Below are positions 54,246 through 63,892 of a stretch of DNA of 64,000 nt, piece after piece. Source of the DNA: CAWCUZ01 sp963798795 (GTDB taxonomy: Bacteria; Acidobacteriota; Vicinamibacteria; Vicinamibacterales; SCN-69-37); assembly GCA_963798795.1 (NCBI GenBank), contig CAWCUZ010000002.1:1302001-1366000 (forward strand), read 5' to 3'. The translations under genes and the position numbers were made by a program. Numbering within the stretch: position 1 is the first letter of the stretch; every line of letters starts with the position of its first letter. The notes under the pieces are model-generated. The model was not told the DNA's origin. It saw only the letters and a list, made by a program, of their open reading frames with translations, and made no database searches.

Positions 54246-54912
54246 CCTCTGGTCGATTGCCTGGTTCACGCTGCTGACGGCCGGCGCCGCCACGCTGGTG
54301 ATGATCCCGCCGGGCGTGGCGCTGGCATGGGCGCTGGCACGCCGGCGGTTCCCGGGCAAGAATCTCGTCGACACGGCCGCGTCGCTGCCGCTCGTGATGC
54401 CGCCGGTGGCGACCGGCCTGATCCTGCTCTACCTGTTCGGCCGCCGCGGGCCCATCGGCGGACCGCTGGAGGGATGGGGACTGGACGTCGTGTTCACGTG
54501 GCGGGCGGTGGTGCTCGCCATGGCGGTCATGGGCTTTCCCCTCCTCGTGCGCACGGCCCGATCGGGCATCGAGCAGGTCTGGCCTCGCTACGAGCACCTT
54601 GCGGCCTCGCTCGGCGCCGGGCCATGGCGGGTCTTCTTCACGGTCACGCTGCCGCTGGCCGCGCGTCCGATTCTGGCGGGCGCTCTGCTCGCGTTCTCGC
54701 GGGCCGTTGGCGAGTTCGGCGCGACGATTCTCGTCGCCGGCAGCATTCCCGGCCGGACGCAGACGCTGGCGCTGGCCATCTTCAACGAAACGCAGGTCGG
54801 CCACGACCGCGCCGCCGCGCAGTTGCTCGCGGTGTCGGTCGTGATCGCCTTCGCCGCGGTGTCGGCATCCAACGCCCTCATGCGGCGGCCCCTGGGCGGA
54901 CGCCGCGGGTGA
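54235..54912 (+). CDS. modB: Molybdate ABC transporter permease
   Basis: 225 residues, five or six membrane helices (for example AWFTLLTAGAATLVMIPPGVALAWAL, LPLVMPPVATGLILLYLFG, VVLAMAVMGFPLLVRTA, LLAVSVVIAFAAVSASNAL). The cytoplasmic coupling loop EHLAASLGAGPWRVFFTVTLPLA and AVGEFGATILVAG are conserved in ModB. GTG start at 54235 overlaps modA by 11 bases, giving coupling. Confidence 0.92.
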   Translation: MGADLWSIAWFTLLTAGAATLVMIPPGVALAWALARRRFPGKNLVDTAASLPLVMPPVATGLILLYLFGRRGPIGGPLEGWGLDVVFTWRAVVLAMAVMGFPLLVRTARSGIEQVWPRYEHLAASLGAGPWRVFFTVTLPLAARPILAGALLAFSRAVGEFGATILVAGSIPGRTQTLALAIFNETQVGHDRAAAQLLAVSVVIAFAAVSASNALMRRPLGGRRG

Positions 54913-55580
54913 TGCCGGCGCCGCTCGCCATCACGCTGGACGTCCGGCTGACGCAGGGCGAGTTCCGGCTCGACCTGCGGGAGCGGCTGCAGGCCCACGT
55001 GCTCGCGCTGGTGGGGCCGTCGGGTGCGGGCAAGACGTCGCTCCTCGAGTCGATCGCCGGGCTGCGGACGCCGGACGAGGGCGACATCGAGATCGGCGGA
55101 CGGGTGTTGTTCTCGAGCCCGAGACGGATCGACGAGCCGCCCGAGCGGCGCCGCGTCGGGTACGTCCCGCAGGACGCGCTGCTCTTCCCGCACCTGGACG
55201 TGCGGCACAACGTGATGTACGGCGCCCGGCGCGGCCGCGGCCTGACGTTCGATCGCGTGATGGCGATGCTGGAGCTCGAAGCGACCGCCGGCCGGCGCAT
55301 CGACGGCCTGTCCGGCGGCGAGCGCCAGCGGGTCGCGCTGGCGCGTGCGCTGATGACCGCGCCGGCGGTGCTGCTGCTCGACGAGCCGCTCGGCGCGCTC
55401 GATTCGCCGCTCCGCTGGCGCATCGTGCCGTACCTGCAGCGCGTGCGCGACGAGCTCGGCGTGCCCCTGATCTGCGCCAGCCACGACCTGGCGCTCGTCC
55501 AGGCGATCGCGTCGCATGTCATCGAGCTCGCCCACGGCCGCGTCGTCTTCAGCGGACGCGCGGCAGATCGGTACCCATGA
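54912..55580 (+). CDS. modC: Molybdate ABC transporter ATP-binding protein, short form
   Basis: 222 residues. Walker A GPSGAGKTS, Q-loop VGYVPQDALLFPHLDV, signature LSGGERQRVALARALM, Walker B VLLLDEPLGALDSPLR, and ASHDLALVQAIASHVIEL. E. coli ModC has ~350 residues and a C-terminal TOBE domain; that domain is missing here, so molybdate sensing is presumably left to the separate MerR-TOBE regulator. ATG 54912 overlaps the modB stop (TGATG). Confidence 0.92.
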   Translation: MPAPLAITLDVRLTQGEFRLDLRERLQAHVLALVGPSGAGKTSLLESIAGLRTPDEGDIEIGGRVLFSSPRRIDEPPERRRVGYVPQDALLFPHLDVRHNVMYGARRGRGLTFDRVMAMLELEATAGRRIDGLSGGERQRVALARALMTAPAVLLLDEPLGALDSPLRWRIVPYLQRVRDELGVPLICASHDLALVQAIASHVIELAHGRVVFSGRAADRYP

Positions 55581-55601
55581 CCGTGGCCCGCCCAGGCGGT
55601 G

Positions 55602-55633
55602 ATACGTACGAATCGTGATACGATCGTACGTAT
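55602..55633 (+). promoter_or_regulatory. Palindromic operator overlapping the toxin-antitoxin promoter
   Basis: ATACGTACGA (55602-55611) and TCGTACGTAT (55624-55633) form a perfect 10-bp inverted repeat around a 12-base spacer, overlapping TGATACGAT (extended -10) and the start codon. TACGAT ends 7 bases before ATG 55632. The antitoxin would block its own transcription here. Confidence 0.75.
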
Positions 55634-55871
55634 GCACCTGACCCTGAGCGTGGACGAACGCGTCGTCGCCCGGGCCAAGCGGTATGCTGCCGCGCGGGGC
55701 GCCTCCGTGTCGAAGCTCGTGGAGACGTACCTCGACCTGATCGCGCGCCCGCCCGAGGGAGCTGGCAAAAGCCGCTCCGGAACCCCGCCGGTGCTCGGCC
55801 GGCTGCGCGGATCGCTGCGGCGAGGCTCCAGGGCCGACTACCGCCGCCACCTGGAGCACAAGTACCGGTGA
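55632..55871 (+). CDS. DUF6364-like ribbon-helix-helix antitoxin
   Basis: 79 residues. MHLTLSVDERVVARAKRYAAARGASVSKLVETYLDLIAR is an RHH/ParD-like DNA-binding segment, followed by a basic tail (LRGSLRRGSRADYRRHLEHKYR) for toxin contact. Start ATG 55632 follows the palindromic operator, which supports it over an upstream in-frame ATG at 55599. The stop overlaps the toxin GTG (GTGA). Confidence 0.82.
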   Translation: MHLTLSVDERVVARAKRYAAARGASVSKLVETYLDLIARPPEGAGKSRSGTPPVLGRLRGSLRRGSRADYRRHLEHKYR

Positions 55872-56308
55872 AGCGCGTGCTCGTCGACGTGAACGTGATA
55901 CTCGACGTGCTGCTCGAGCGCGCCCCTCATGCCAACAGCGCCTCCGACGTGTGGAGCGCAGTGGAGACCGGCCGGGCCGAGGGCTGCCTCTCGGCTCACG
56001 CAGTCACCACGATTCACTATCTCAACGTGCGCGCAGTCGGAGGGCGCCGGGCGCGCGAAACGACCGATGCCCTGCTGTCGGTGTTCGAGGTGGCGGATGT
56101 GAGCGCTGCCGTGCTGGCCGCGGCGCTCGGGCTCGGGTGGAAGGACTTCGAGGACGCGGTCACCGTCGCCGCGGCGCGCCGCGCGAAGTGCGATGCGGTC
56201 GTCACGCGCAACCCTCGGGATTTTCAGCGATCGCCCGTCCGGGTTCTGGCCCCCGCCGAAGCGGCCGCGTGGCTGAACGGCGCCGGCGTCTTTGGCGTCA
56301 GTGCGTGA
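55868..56308 (+). CDS. PIN-domain ribonuclease toxin
   Basis: 146 residues. VKRVLVDVNVILDVLLER (Asp7), AEGCLSAHAVTTIHYLNVRA, VSAAVLAAALGLGWKDFEDAVTVAAARRAKCDAVVTRNPRDF: the acidic residues of a PIN catalytic site (Asp7, Asp in DFEDAV, Asp in CDAVVTRNPRDF). A second VapC-like toxin, different from that at 43301. GTG start set by overlap with the antitoxin. Its end overlaps the convergent GGDEF gene by 11 bases. Confidence 0.87.
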   Translation: MKRVLVDVNVILDVLLERAPHANSASDVWSAVETGRAEGCLSAHAVTTIHYLNVRAVGGRRARETTDALLSVFEVADVSAAVLAAALGLGWKDFEDAVTVAAARRAKCDAVVTRNPRDFQRSPVRVLAPAEAAAWLNGAGVFGVSA

Positions 56309-57728
56309 CGACGTTCGTCAACTCGCGGCGCCCCGGGTGCGGGGCGGGCATGTCCTCGCCCGCGCCCTTGCGGGCCTTGGATTCGTAAAGGGCGCGGTCG
56401 GCGGCGCTCAGGAGCGTCGCAGGCGTGCCGCCGTCGCGCGGGTACACCGCGACGCCGGCGCTGATGGCCAGCACGGGCTTGTCGCCGTCCTGCGCGAGCC
56501 GTTCCGAGACGCGCTGCGCCACCTGGAGCGCACCGTGCTCGTCGGCCTCGGGCAGAATCACCACGAACTCGTCGCCGCCGAACCGCGCGGCCGTGTCGGT
56601 GGCGCGGCACGACCGGCGCAGCGTCTCGGCCACCCGGCAGACGGCGCGGCTGCCGGCGAGGTGTCCGTACTCGTCGTTGATCCGCTTGAGGCCGTCCATG
56701 TCGAAGAACAACAGCGAGAACGGGCGCTCGCTCCGGTCGGAGCGCACGATTTCGGCGCGCAGCACGTCGAGCAGCCGGCGGTAGTTGGGCAGGCCCGTCA
56801 GCGCGTCAGTGACCGCCAGTTCGCGCAGTTGCGCCTCGGCCAGCTTGTACTCCGACACCAGGGCGCTCAGCGCCAGGCTCAGCACCGACGTGATGCTCAT
56901 GAAGGTCTGCAGCAGCAGGATCGATTCGTTGGCGGTCTCGCGCACGAACGGGCCGCCGCCTCGCAGCGTCCCGTACAAGGCCAGGCCGGAGAGGATGACG
57001 ACGGCCGCCGTCACTTCGCGCCGGCCGAAGCGGAACGCCGCCCACAGGAGCACCGGCACGCAGAGGAATTCGAGCGGGTACGTGCGCATCCCGCCGGGCA
57101 GCACGCCGCCGAAGACCACGACGCCGACCGCGAGCAGCGCGACCAGCAGCGCGGCCCCTTCGAAGATCTGGTGATCGCGCCACCGCGGCCACGGGCCGCC
57201 GCTCCAGAGCAGCAGAAACGGCGTGATCAGCAGCGTGCCGGTCATGTCCGCGAGCCACCAGGTCGCCCAGATCGAACCGTAGTCGCTCCAGCGGGCGAAA
57301 CCCGCCACCGACAGGCTCGTCACGCCGACCGTCGCGCTCACCGTCGTGCTGGCCAGAATCGTGACGCCGGCAAACCGCAGGATGTTCTGCGCCGTCTGCA
57401 TCGCCTTCCGTCCGCCGGCGAACCGGCTGACCAGATAGGCGCCCAGAAGCGCCTGCAGGGTGCTGCCAAAGGCGATCGCCATCGCCACGAGCGGGGACCA
57501 CGCACTGGAGATGTTCACCAGGAAGGCGCCGATCAGGATGGCCGGCCAGACGTCGAATCCGAAGATCAGGAACGCGGCGAGCGCGATGCCCGCCGACGGC
57601 GAAATCGCCGAGGCGCTCGCGTTGACGAAGGCGAGTTTCATGCCGGCTTTGCCGGCGAGAAAATACAGCGCGAAGAGCGCGGTGAGGACGGCGGGCTTGC
57701 GTGCCAGCCGGGCGTACGTCATCGACAT
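56298..57728 (-). CDS. MASE1-GGDEF diguanylate cyclase
   Basis: 476 residues. N-terminal MASE1 sensor with eight or so helices (LTALFALYFLAGKAGMKLAFV, SPSAGIALAAFLIFGF, VWPAILIGAFLVNI, FLCVPVLLWAAFRFG), then a helical linker and GGDEF domain: VTDALTGLPNYRRLLD, FDMDGLKRINDEYGHLAG, RATDTAARFGGDEFVVILPEAD, AISAGVAVYPRDG. RATD five residues before GGDEF is the inhibitory I-site, so product feedback is expected. Makes c-di-GMP at the membrane. A GTG at 57752 is also possible; ATG 57728 is my choice without a Shine-Dalgarno. Confidence 0.9.
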   Translation of the reverse strand: MSMTYARLARKPAVLTALFALYFLAGKAGMKLAFVNASASAISPSAGIALAAFLIFGFDVWPAILIGAFLVNISSAWSPLVAMAIAFGSTLQALLGAYLVSRFAGGRKAMQTAQNILRFAGVTILASTTVSATVGVTSLSVAGFARWSDYGSIWATWWLADMTGTLLITPFLLLWSGGPWPRWRDHQIFEGAALLVALLAVGVVVFGGVLPGGMRTYPLEFLCVPVLLWAAFRFGRREVTAAVVILSGLALYGTLRGGGPFVRETANESILLLQTFMSITSVLSLALSALVSEYKLAEAQLRELAVTDALTGLPNYRRLLDVLRAEIVRSDRSERPFSLLFFDMDGLKRINDEYGHLAGSRAVCRVAETLRRSCRATDTAARFGGDEFVVILPEADEHGALQVAQRVSERLAQDGDKPVLAISAGVAVYPRDGGTPATLLSAADRALYESKARKGAGEDMPAPHPGRRELTNVVTH

Positions 57729-58072
57729 AAGGACCGCGGCAACGCCGGGCACTCGGCGGAAGTGCAGGTTGCATGCCAGAGATCCGCGGGCTTCGCCGGA
57801 TGTCGTCGCCGTACCCGCGCGGGTACCAGTTCGACATGGACGGCGGTCAGGAAACGCGGCCGCGATTACGATCGACGCACGTCACCGACCGGAAGTGTCA
57901 CTGCGATTGCGGTCTTGTAACGGACGGCGCGCGCGCCGGCGACGCGCGCATCACGACGCCGCGCCGGCGACGCGCGCATCACGACGCCGCGCCGGCGCGC
58001 ACGGCGACATCCCGGCCGCCGGCCACCAAACCGTCAGGAACACGATGCGGTTTGGCGTCGGCGCGACGCCGC
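57729..58072. repeat. Intergenic region with 28-nt tandem repeat
   Basis: A perfect direct repeat of 28 bases occupies 57933-57960 and 57961-57988, with a third partial copy (GCGCCGGCG) after it. The region separates the cyclase start from the outer-membrane factor's stop; nothing else is supported in this 340-base gap. Confidence 0.6.
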
Positions 58073-59426
58073 TCAGGACGGAAAGCGTCCGAGGGCGATG
58101 AGCAGCTCGAGACGGGCGCGCCGCAGCGTGTCCTCGCCGACGGCCACGGCCAGTGTCGGCGTCGCGCGCCCGGCGCTCGGCGTCGATGACCTCGATGTTG
58201 GTGGCGGCACCCGCCCGGAAGCTGACGTTCGTGATGTCGACGACCTGCTGGGCTTGGTCGGCGCCTCCCGCGAGAGCCCGAGGCCGCGTTCGGCGCTGGC
58301 GACCGCCTCGCGCGCCGTCCGCACTTCCGACGCCGCCTGATTCACGGCGCCGGTGAGGGTGGCCCGGGCGGCATCCAGCGCCGCCTGGCGCTGCGGCGCT
58401 CGCCCCGGATGCGCGCCGCCGCTGAAGATCGGCACCGTTCGCCTGGAGCAGAACCGCCAGCTGCCTGTGGCGAGAAGAACTGTGACGGATAGGTGACCTG
58501 CGGCACGAACGACGGCGTCGAGCGACGGCAGGTAGTCCTTCGACGTGTCGCTGCACGACCCGCTCGGCCGAGCGGACCTGGGCCGTCGAACAGCCGCAGG
58601 TCGGACCGCGGTCTGGAGCGAGCTGCGGCGGCGCCGCGTCCGGCGGCAGCTTCGAGCTGCGGCTCGTCGGCCGCGTCGACCGGGCCGTCGGCGACCACCA
58701 GGACGCCAAGCGCCTCCTGCGCGCGATACTGCGCGAGCCGCGCCGATTCGACCAGCGCTTCGTCGGTGGACAGCTGCTGCTGCGCGCGGAGCCTGTTCAG
58801 CTGGCTGCCGGTGCCGGCGCTGCTCGAGCTGCTGCGCCAGGTCGAAGTGCGCCTCGCGCCGTGTCGCGCGCGCTCTCGTTGCTCTGCGACGATCCGGCGC
58901 GCGGCGATGATGCCAGATAGGCGTCGGCTGTCGCGAGCGCGACCTGGCGCCGGGTGTCGGCCGCTCGAGAGCGACGCCATCTGCGCGCTGTCCATGCCTG
59001 CGCGCGCCGCGCCCAGGCCGCGGCGGCGACGATCGGGTATGTCGGCGGTCAGCGGGCGCCGTCAGCTGAGTGCTGCGGCGACACGGTCGTGCCCTGGAAC
59101 TCGACGCCGCGGTTCAGCGTCGTCGTCGAGACCTGCCGCTGATCTGGAGCAGCGCCGCGGCGCGCGCCTGCTGCAGCAGCCCTTCGGCGCGCAGGATGCC
59201 GGCCGCCGCGGCCGCCACGGTCGGGTTGTTGCTCCATCGGCGCGGTCGATGGCCTGCTCGAACGTGAGCCGCTCGACCGGCGCCGGCGGCTGCCCCGTGC
59301 GGCGCGGCGGTCGGCGAGCCGAGGCGCCTGCGCGCCGTGAGCGACAGCGGCGCCGGCGCCAATACCAGAGCCAGTCCGGCTGCCACGACCACCGCCGCGA
59401 CCGCGCGCCTTGATCCGGCTAGCCAT
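58073..59426 (-). pseudogene. Outer-membrane efflux factor (TolC/NodT family), many frameshifts
   Basis: Fragments in successive frames match a TolC-type factor of about 450 residues: signal segment AVAAVVVAAGLALVLAPAPLSL, NPTVAAAAAGILRAEGLLQQARAAAL, TTTLNRGVEFQGTTVSPQH, VNQAASEVRTAREAVASAERGLGL, NIEVIDAERRARDADT, RRARLELLIALGRFPS then stop. The start at 59426 has GGAGG. Single-base insertions and deletions recur about every 50-150 bases. Third gene of the RND operon; would form the outer-membrane channel if intact. Confidence 0.75.
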
Positions 59427-59430
59427 GGCG

Positions 59431-62400
59431 TCACCTCCGGCTCCGGCCGCCGCCGGCGTCCGATGCTGCTTGACGACGACGTAGAGCACAGGGATGAAGG
59501 CGAGGTTCAGGAACGTCGACGCGATCATGCCGCCGGCGACCGCGGTGCCGACCGAGTGGCGCGCCTCGCGGCCCGGCGCCGCTCGCGAACACGAGCGGCA
59601 TGACGCCGAGGATGAAGGCGAGCGACGTCATCAGAATCGGCCGCAGCCGGATGCGCGCGGCCTCGATGGCCGCGTCGGCGATGCTCAGCCCGCGCGCGCC
59701 GCAGCTGCTCGGCGAACTCGACGACCAGAATCCCGTTCTTCGCCGACAGGCCGATGAGCATCACGAGGCCGATCTGGCAGTACACGTCGTTGATCAGCCC
59801 GCGGCCCCACTGCGCCAGCAGCGCGCCCAGGATCGCGAGCGGCACCGAGAGCAGGATGATGAACGGCAGCGTGAGGCTCTCGTACTGCGCCGCGAGCGTC
59901 AGGTACACGAGCAGCAGCCCGAGGCCGAAGATGAGCATCGACTGGCGCCCGCCTTGATCTCCTCGAGCGACAGGCCCGACCAGGCGTAGCTCATGCCCTG
60001 CGGCAGGACGCGCGCGGACAGCTGCTCCATCGTCTGCATGGCCTGCGCCCGAGCTGTAGCCCGGGCGCCGCCGAGCCGTTGATGTCGGCCGACCGGAACA
60101 GGTTGTAGTGGCTGATCGTCTGCGGCGCCGTCGTCTCGTGGATCGAGACGACGTTGCTCGAGCGGCATCATCTGGCCGTGCGTCGTCCGCACGTAGTAGC
60201 GCCGATGTCCGCGGGCGTCGACCGGAACTGCTGGTCGGCCTGCACGTAGACGCGGTACGAGCGGTTGTTGAAGTCGAAGTCGTTGACATAGCCGACCCGA
60301 GCAGGATCTGCATCGTGCTGGTGATGTCGTCGAGCGACATGCCGAGGCTCTTCGCCTGCTCGCGGTCGATCGTGACGATGAGCTGCGGATCGTTGGCCGT
60401 GAACTGCGTGAAGAGCCCCGTCAGGCCCGGCGTCTGGTTGCCCTGGCGCCGATCAGGCTGCTCGGCCGCGGCGCCGAGGTTCTCGATCGGGCCGCCGCTC
60501 TGATCGAGCAGCTCGTACTTGAAGCCGCCGAACTGCGCCGAGGCCGTTGATCGACGGCGGCAGGAACGGAATGACGATGCGCGCCGGGGATCTCGCTGAA
60601 CGCGCCGAACAGCCGGCCGACGACGGCCATGGCGCTGAGTGCGCGTCGCCCGGGCGCTCGTCGAAGTCCTTCAGCATCGAGAACAGGATGCCCTGGTTCG
60701 GGCCCGCGCCGCGCCGAAGCTGAAGCCGCCGACGCCGAAGACGTGCTTGACTTCCGGCGTGCTGCGCGAGCACCTGCTCGACCTGCTTCTCGATGCCCAT
60801 CGTGTAGTCGAGCGAGGCGCCCTGCGGCGCCTGGATGATGATGAAGATGTAGCCCTGGTCCTCGTCGGGCACGAACCCGCGTCGGCACGCGTCTGTAGCA
60901 CCCAGTAGGTGGCGCCGAGCAGCGCCGACGAACACGAGCGCGACGAGCGACGCGCAGGCGCGATCGAGCCGCTGGAGCGCCGCCACCATCGCACGCCGTC
61001 CCGCCGTCGATCACCCGGTTGACGCCGCGGAAGAACAGGCCCTTCGGCTTTTCGACTCTGCGCGAGCAGCACGCCGCGAGCGCCGGCGTCAGCGTCAGCG
61101 CGTTGAACGCCGAGATCGCCATCGAGAAGGCGATCGTCAGCGCGAACTGCTGGTACAGCCGGCCGGTCGTGCCCGGGAAGAACGCGACCGGCACGAACAC
61201 CGCGGCCAGCACGAGCGCCGTCGCGATCACGGCGCCCGTCACCTCGCCCATCGCGCGTCGACGCCGCCTCCGCCGGCGGCGGTGGTCGTCGTGGATGTGG
61301 CGCTCGATGTTCTCGATCACGACGATCGCATCGTCGACGACGAGGCCGGTGGCGAGCGTGATGCCGAAGAGCGTCAGCGTGTTGATCGAGAAGCCGAACA
61401 GCTTCACGAACGCGAACGTGCCGACGAGCGACACCGGGAATCGTGATCGCCGGAATGAGCGTCGTCCGCCAGTTCTGGAGGAACAGGAACATGACGAGCA
61501 TGACGAGGCCGATGGCCTCGAGCAGCGTCGTGACGACCTCGCGGATCGACTCGGAGACGACGCGGGTCGTGTCGAAGGCGAGCTCGACTTCAGCCCGGGC
61601 GGAAAGCTGCTTCGACAGCCGGTCGAGCTCGCGCGCTGACGTCGCGGTACACCTGCAGCGAGTTGGCCGTCGGCAGCTGCAGGACGCCGATGCCGACGGC
61701 GTCGCGGCCGTTGTAGCGCAGGTCGGTCGAGTAGTTCTCGGCGCCGAGCTCCGTCGCGGCCGACGTCCTTGAGGCGGACGAGCGTGCCGTCCGCCGACGC
61801 GCTTGAGGATGATGTCGTCGAACTCCGCGGGCTCGGTCAGCCGGCCGACGGCGCGGACGCTGATCTGGTACATCTGTCCCGCGCTGCGCCGGCGGCTGCC
61901 CGACCTGCCCGGCCGCCACCTGCACGTTCTGCTCGCGCAGCGCCGTCGACCACGTCGCCGGCCGTGAGGCTCCGCGCCGGCCAGCCGATCCGGATCGAGC
62001 CACAGGCGCATCGCGTACTTGCGCTCGCCGAAGATGATGACGTTGCCCACGCCGGGCACGCGCTTGAGGTCGTCGCGGACGAACCGGTCGATGTAGTTGC
62101 TGATGAAGAGCGGGTCGTACTGGCCGTCGTCCGCGTAGAAGCCCGCCGCCAGGACGAAGTTGCTGGAGCGCCTTCGTCACCGAGATGCCGACCGGCTTCA
62201 CCTCGTTCGGCAGCCGGCCTTCGACGCTGCGAGATGCGGTTCTGCACGTCGACCGCGGCGACGTCGAGGTCGCGGGTGACGTCGAAGGTGACCGTGATGG
62301 TGCACGATCCGCCGTTGCTGCTGCTCGACGAGGTCATGTACTGCATGCCCTCGACGCCGTTGATCGCCTGCTCGAGCGGCGTCGTGACGGCCGACTCGAC

Positions 62401-62570
62401 CGTCTGGGCGCTCGCGCCCTGTAGAAGGCGCTGACCTGGCACCGTCGGCGGCGCCAGCTCCGGAAACTGCGCGATCGGCAGCGTGGGGATCGCGATGCGC
62501 CGCCGAGGATGATGACCAGCGAGCACACGCTCGCCAGGATCGGACGCCGGATGAAGGTGTCGACGAACAT
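59431..62570 (-). pseudogene. RND efflux pump inner-membrane subunit (HAE1/AcrB family), many frameshifts
   Basis: Fragments give the AcrB-type sequence in order: MFVDTFIRRPILASVCSLVIILGG, LEQAINGVEGMQYMTSSSSSNGG, VDVQNRISQ, VGNVIIFGERKYAMRLWLDPDRL, AAGQVGQPPAQRG, FLQNWRTTLIPAITIP, FGFSINTLTLFGITLATGLVVDDAIVVIENIERH, QQFALTIAFSMAISAFNALTLTPALAA, VPDEDQGYIFIIIQAPQGAS, LIGLSAKNGILVVEFAEQL and MTSLAFILGVMPLVFASG. Full size ~1040 residues. Substitutions look low while indels are numerous. ATG 62570 lies 12 bases after the adaptor stop. TGA at 59431-59433 is the probable stop. Confidence 0.82.
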
Positions 62571-62582
62571 GGGTCCGGCGCC

Positions 62583-63695
62583 TCAGCGGCCTTGCGCCGG
62601 CTGTTGCGGCGGCGCCGGCGCAATCGGCGCGCCGTCGGCCAGCTTCTGCACGCCGGACACGACGATGCGTTCGCCGGCCTTGATGCCGGTCAGCACCGGG
62701 TAGTCGTTCGCCGACGATGGGCCCGACCGTGATCGAGCGCTGCTTGCGCGACCAGCTTGCCGCCGGCCTGCTCGGCGACGAACACGAAATACTGGCCGTT
62801 GATGCGGACGACGGCCGTCACCGGAATGACCAGGCCCGGCGCCGTCCTCCAGACGATGCGCGCGCGCACGAACTGCGACGAGCGCAGCGCGGCGTCCGGG
62901 TTGCGCACGGTGCCCTTGACGAGCATCGACTGCGTCTGATCGTCCACGCGCGGCGAGATGAAACTCACCGTCGTCTTCGCCAGCTCGTGCTGTCCGTCGC
63001 CGCTCAGGACGTGCAGCGGAAGGCCCGGCTTCAGGTCGGCGGCGCGCTCGATCGGCACGGCCACGTACACCTCGAGGACGGCGTTCTGGTCGATCGTCGT
63101 CAGCAGCGTCTGCGTCGACACCTGCATGCCGACGCGCACCGGCACGTCGCCGATCACGCCGGCGGTGGGCGCCGCGACGGTGTAGTAGCGCAGCTGCATC
63201 TGCTGCTGATCGACCTGGGCCTGGAGGGCTTTCAGGTCGGCCTCGGCGGTGGCCAGCGCCGTCTCGGCCTGCTCTTTCTCCTGCTTGCTGATGGCGCCGG
63301 CCGCGTAGAGCTCCGTGGCGCGCTGCTGCTGCTGGCGCGCAAAGGTCACGGCCGCCTGCTTGGCCGCGACGCTCGGCTTCCTGGCTCGAGACCGCGGCCT
63401 GCTGGCGGCGCGGGTCGATCTGCATCAGCGGGTCGCCGGCCTTCACGCGATCGCCCGACTGGACGTCGATCCTGGTGATCTGGCCGTCGATCTGCGGCTG
63501 GATGGTCGTCGAGCGCAGCGACTTCAGCGTCGCCACGTATTCGGTGGCGTCCTCGACCGGGACGGTGTGCGCCTCGGCGATCTGGACCGGTGTCGGCGGC
63601 GGCGCCTGCCCGGCCCCTGGCCCGGCGTTCTGGGCGCTACTGCAACCGATGGCCGCCGACAATACGGCGGCCGCAACGATGATTCGTTTCGGCAT
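62583..63695 (-). pseudogene. RND periplasmic adaptor (HlyD/AcrA family), at least two frameshifts
   Basis: Lipoprotein-type signal MPKRIIVAAAVLSAAIGCSSAQ with lipobox AIGC; then PVEDATEYVATLKSLRSTTIQPQIDGQITRIDVQSGDRVKAG, a break near 63375 (one extra base after the GAAGCC), TFARQQQQRATELYAAGAISKQEKEQAETALATAEADLKALQAQVDQQQ (coiled hairpin), VAAPTAGVIGDVPVRVGMQVSTQTLLTTIDQ, and a break near 62705, ending NDYPVLTGIKAGERIVVSGVQKLADGAP. Would bridge pump and outer-membrane channel. First gene of the operon. Confidence 0.82.
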
Positions 63696-63759
63696 CGGAA
63701 TGGGACTCTCGTGTGAGCGGCGCGGCTGCTGGGTCCCGCACCGGGTCTGGAATCGGATC

Positions 63760-63765
63760 ATCATA
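63760..63765 (-). promoter_or_regulatory. -10 element TATGAT of the RND operon
   Basis: Minus-strand TATGAT about 65 bases before the adaptor ATG (63695). No clear -35 (TTGTTA lies 22 bases upstream, too far for consensus spacing). With a leader of about 55 bases, unlike the leaderless starts elsewhere. Confidence 0.35.
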
Positions 63766-63803
63766 GCCGTTTTGCTTGACGCGTGCGTAACAAGATTGGA
63801 CAT

Positions 63804-63865
63804 CCCCGGGGCTGAAGCCCCGGGGCTCCATTCGCAGGATGGAGCGCCGGGTCTTCAGACCCGGC
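63804..63865. repeat. Pair of intergenic palindromes
   Basis: First: CCCCGGGGCT-GA-AGCCCCGGGG (63804-63825). Second: GCCGGGTCT-TC-AGACCCGGC (63846-63865). A CTCCAT...ATGGAG inverted repeat links them. Same family as 619, 43768 and 52872. Confidence 0.65.
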
Positions 63866-63892
63866 GACGCGCAGACAAGTCATACTGTGCGG

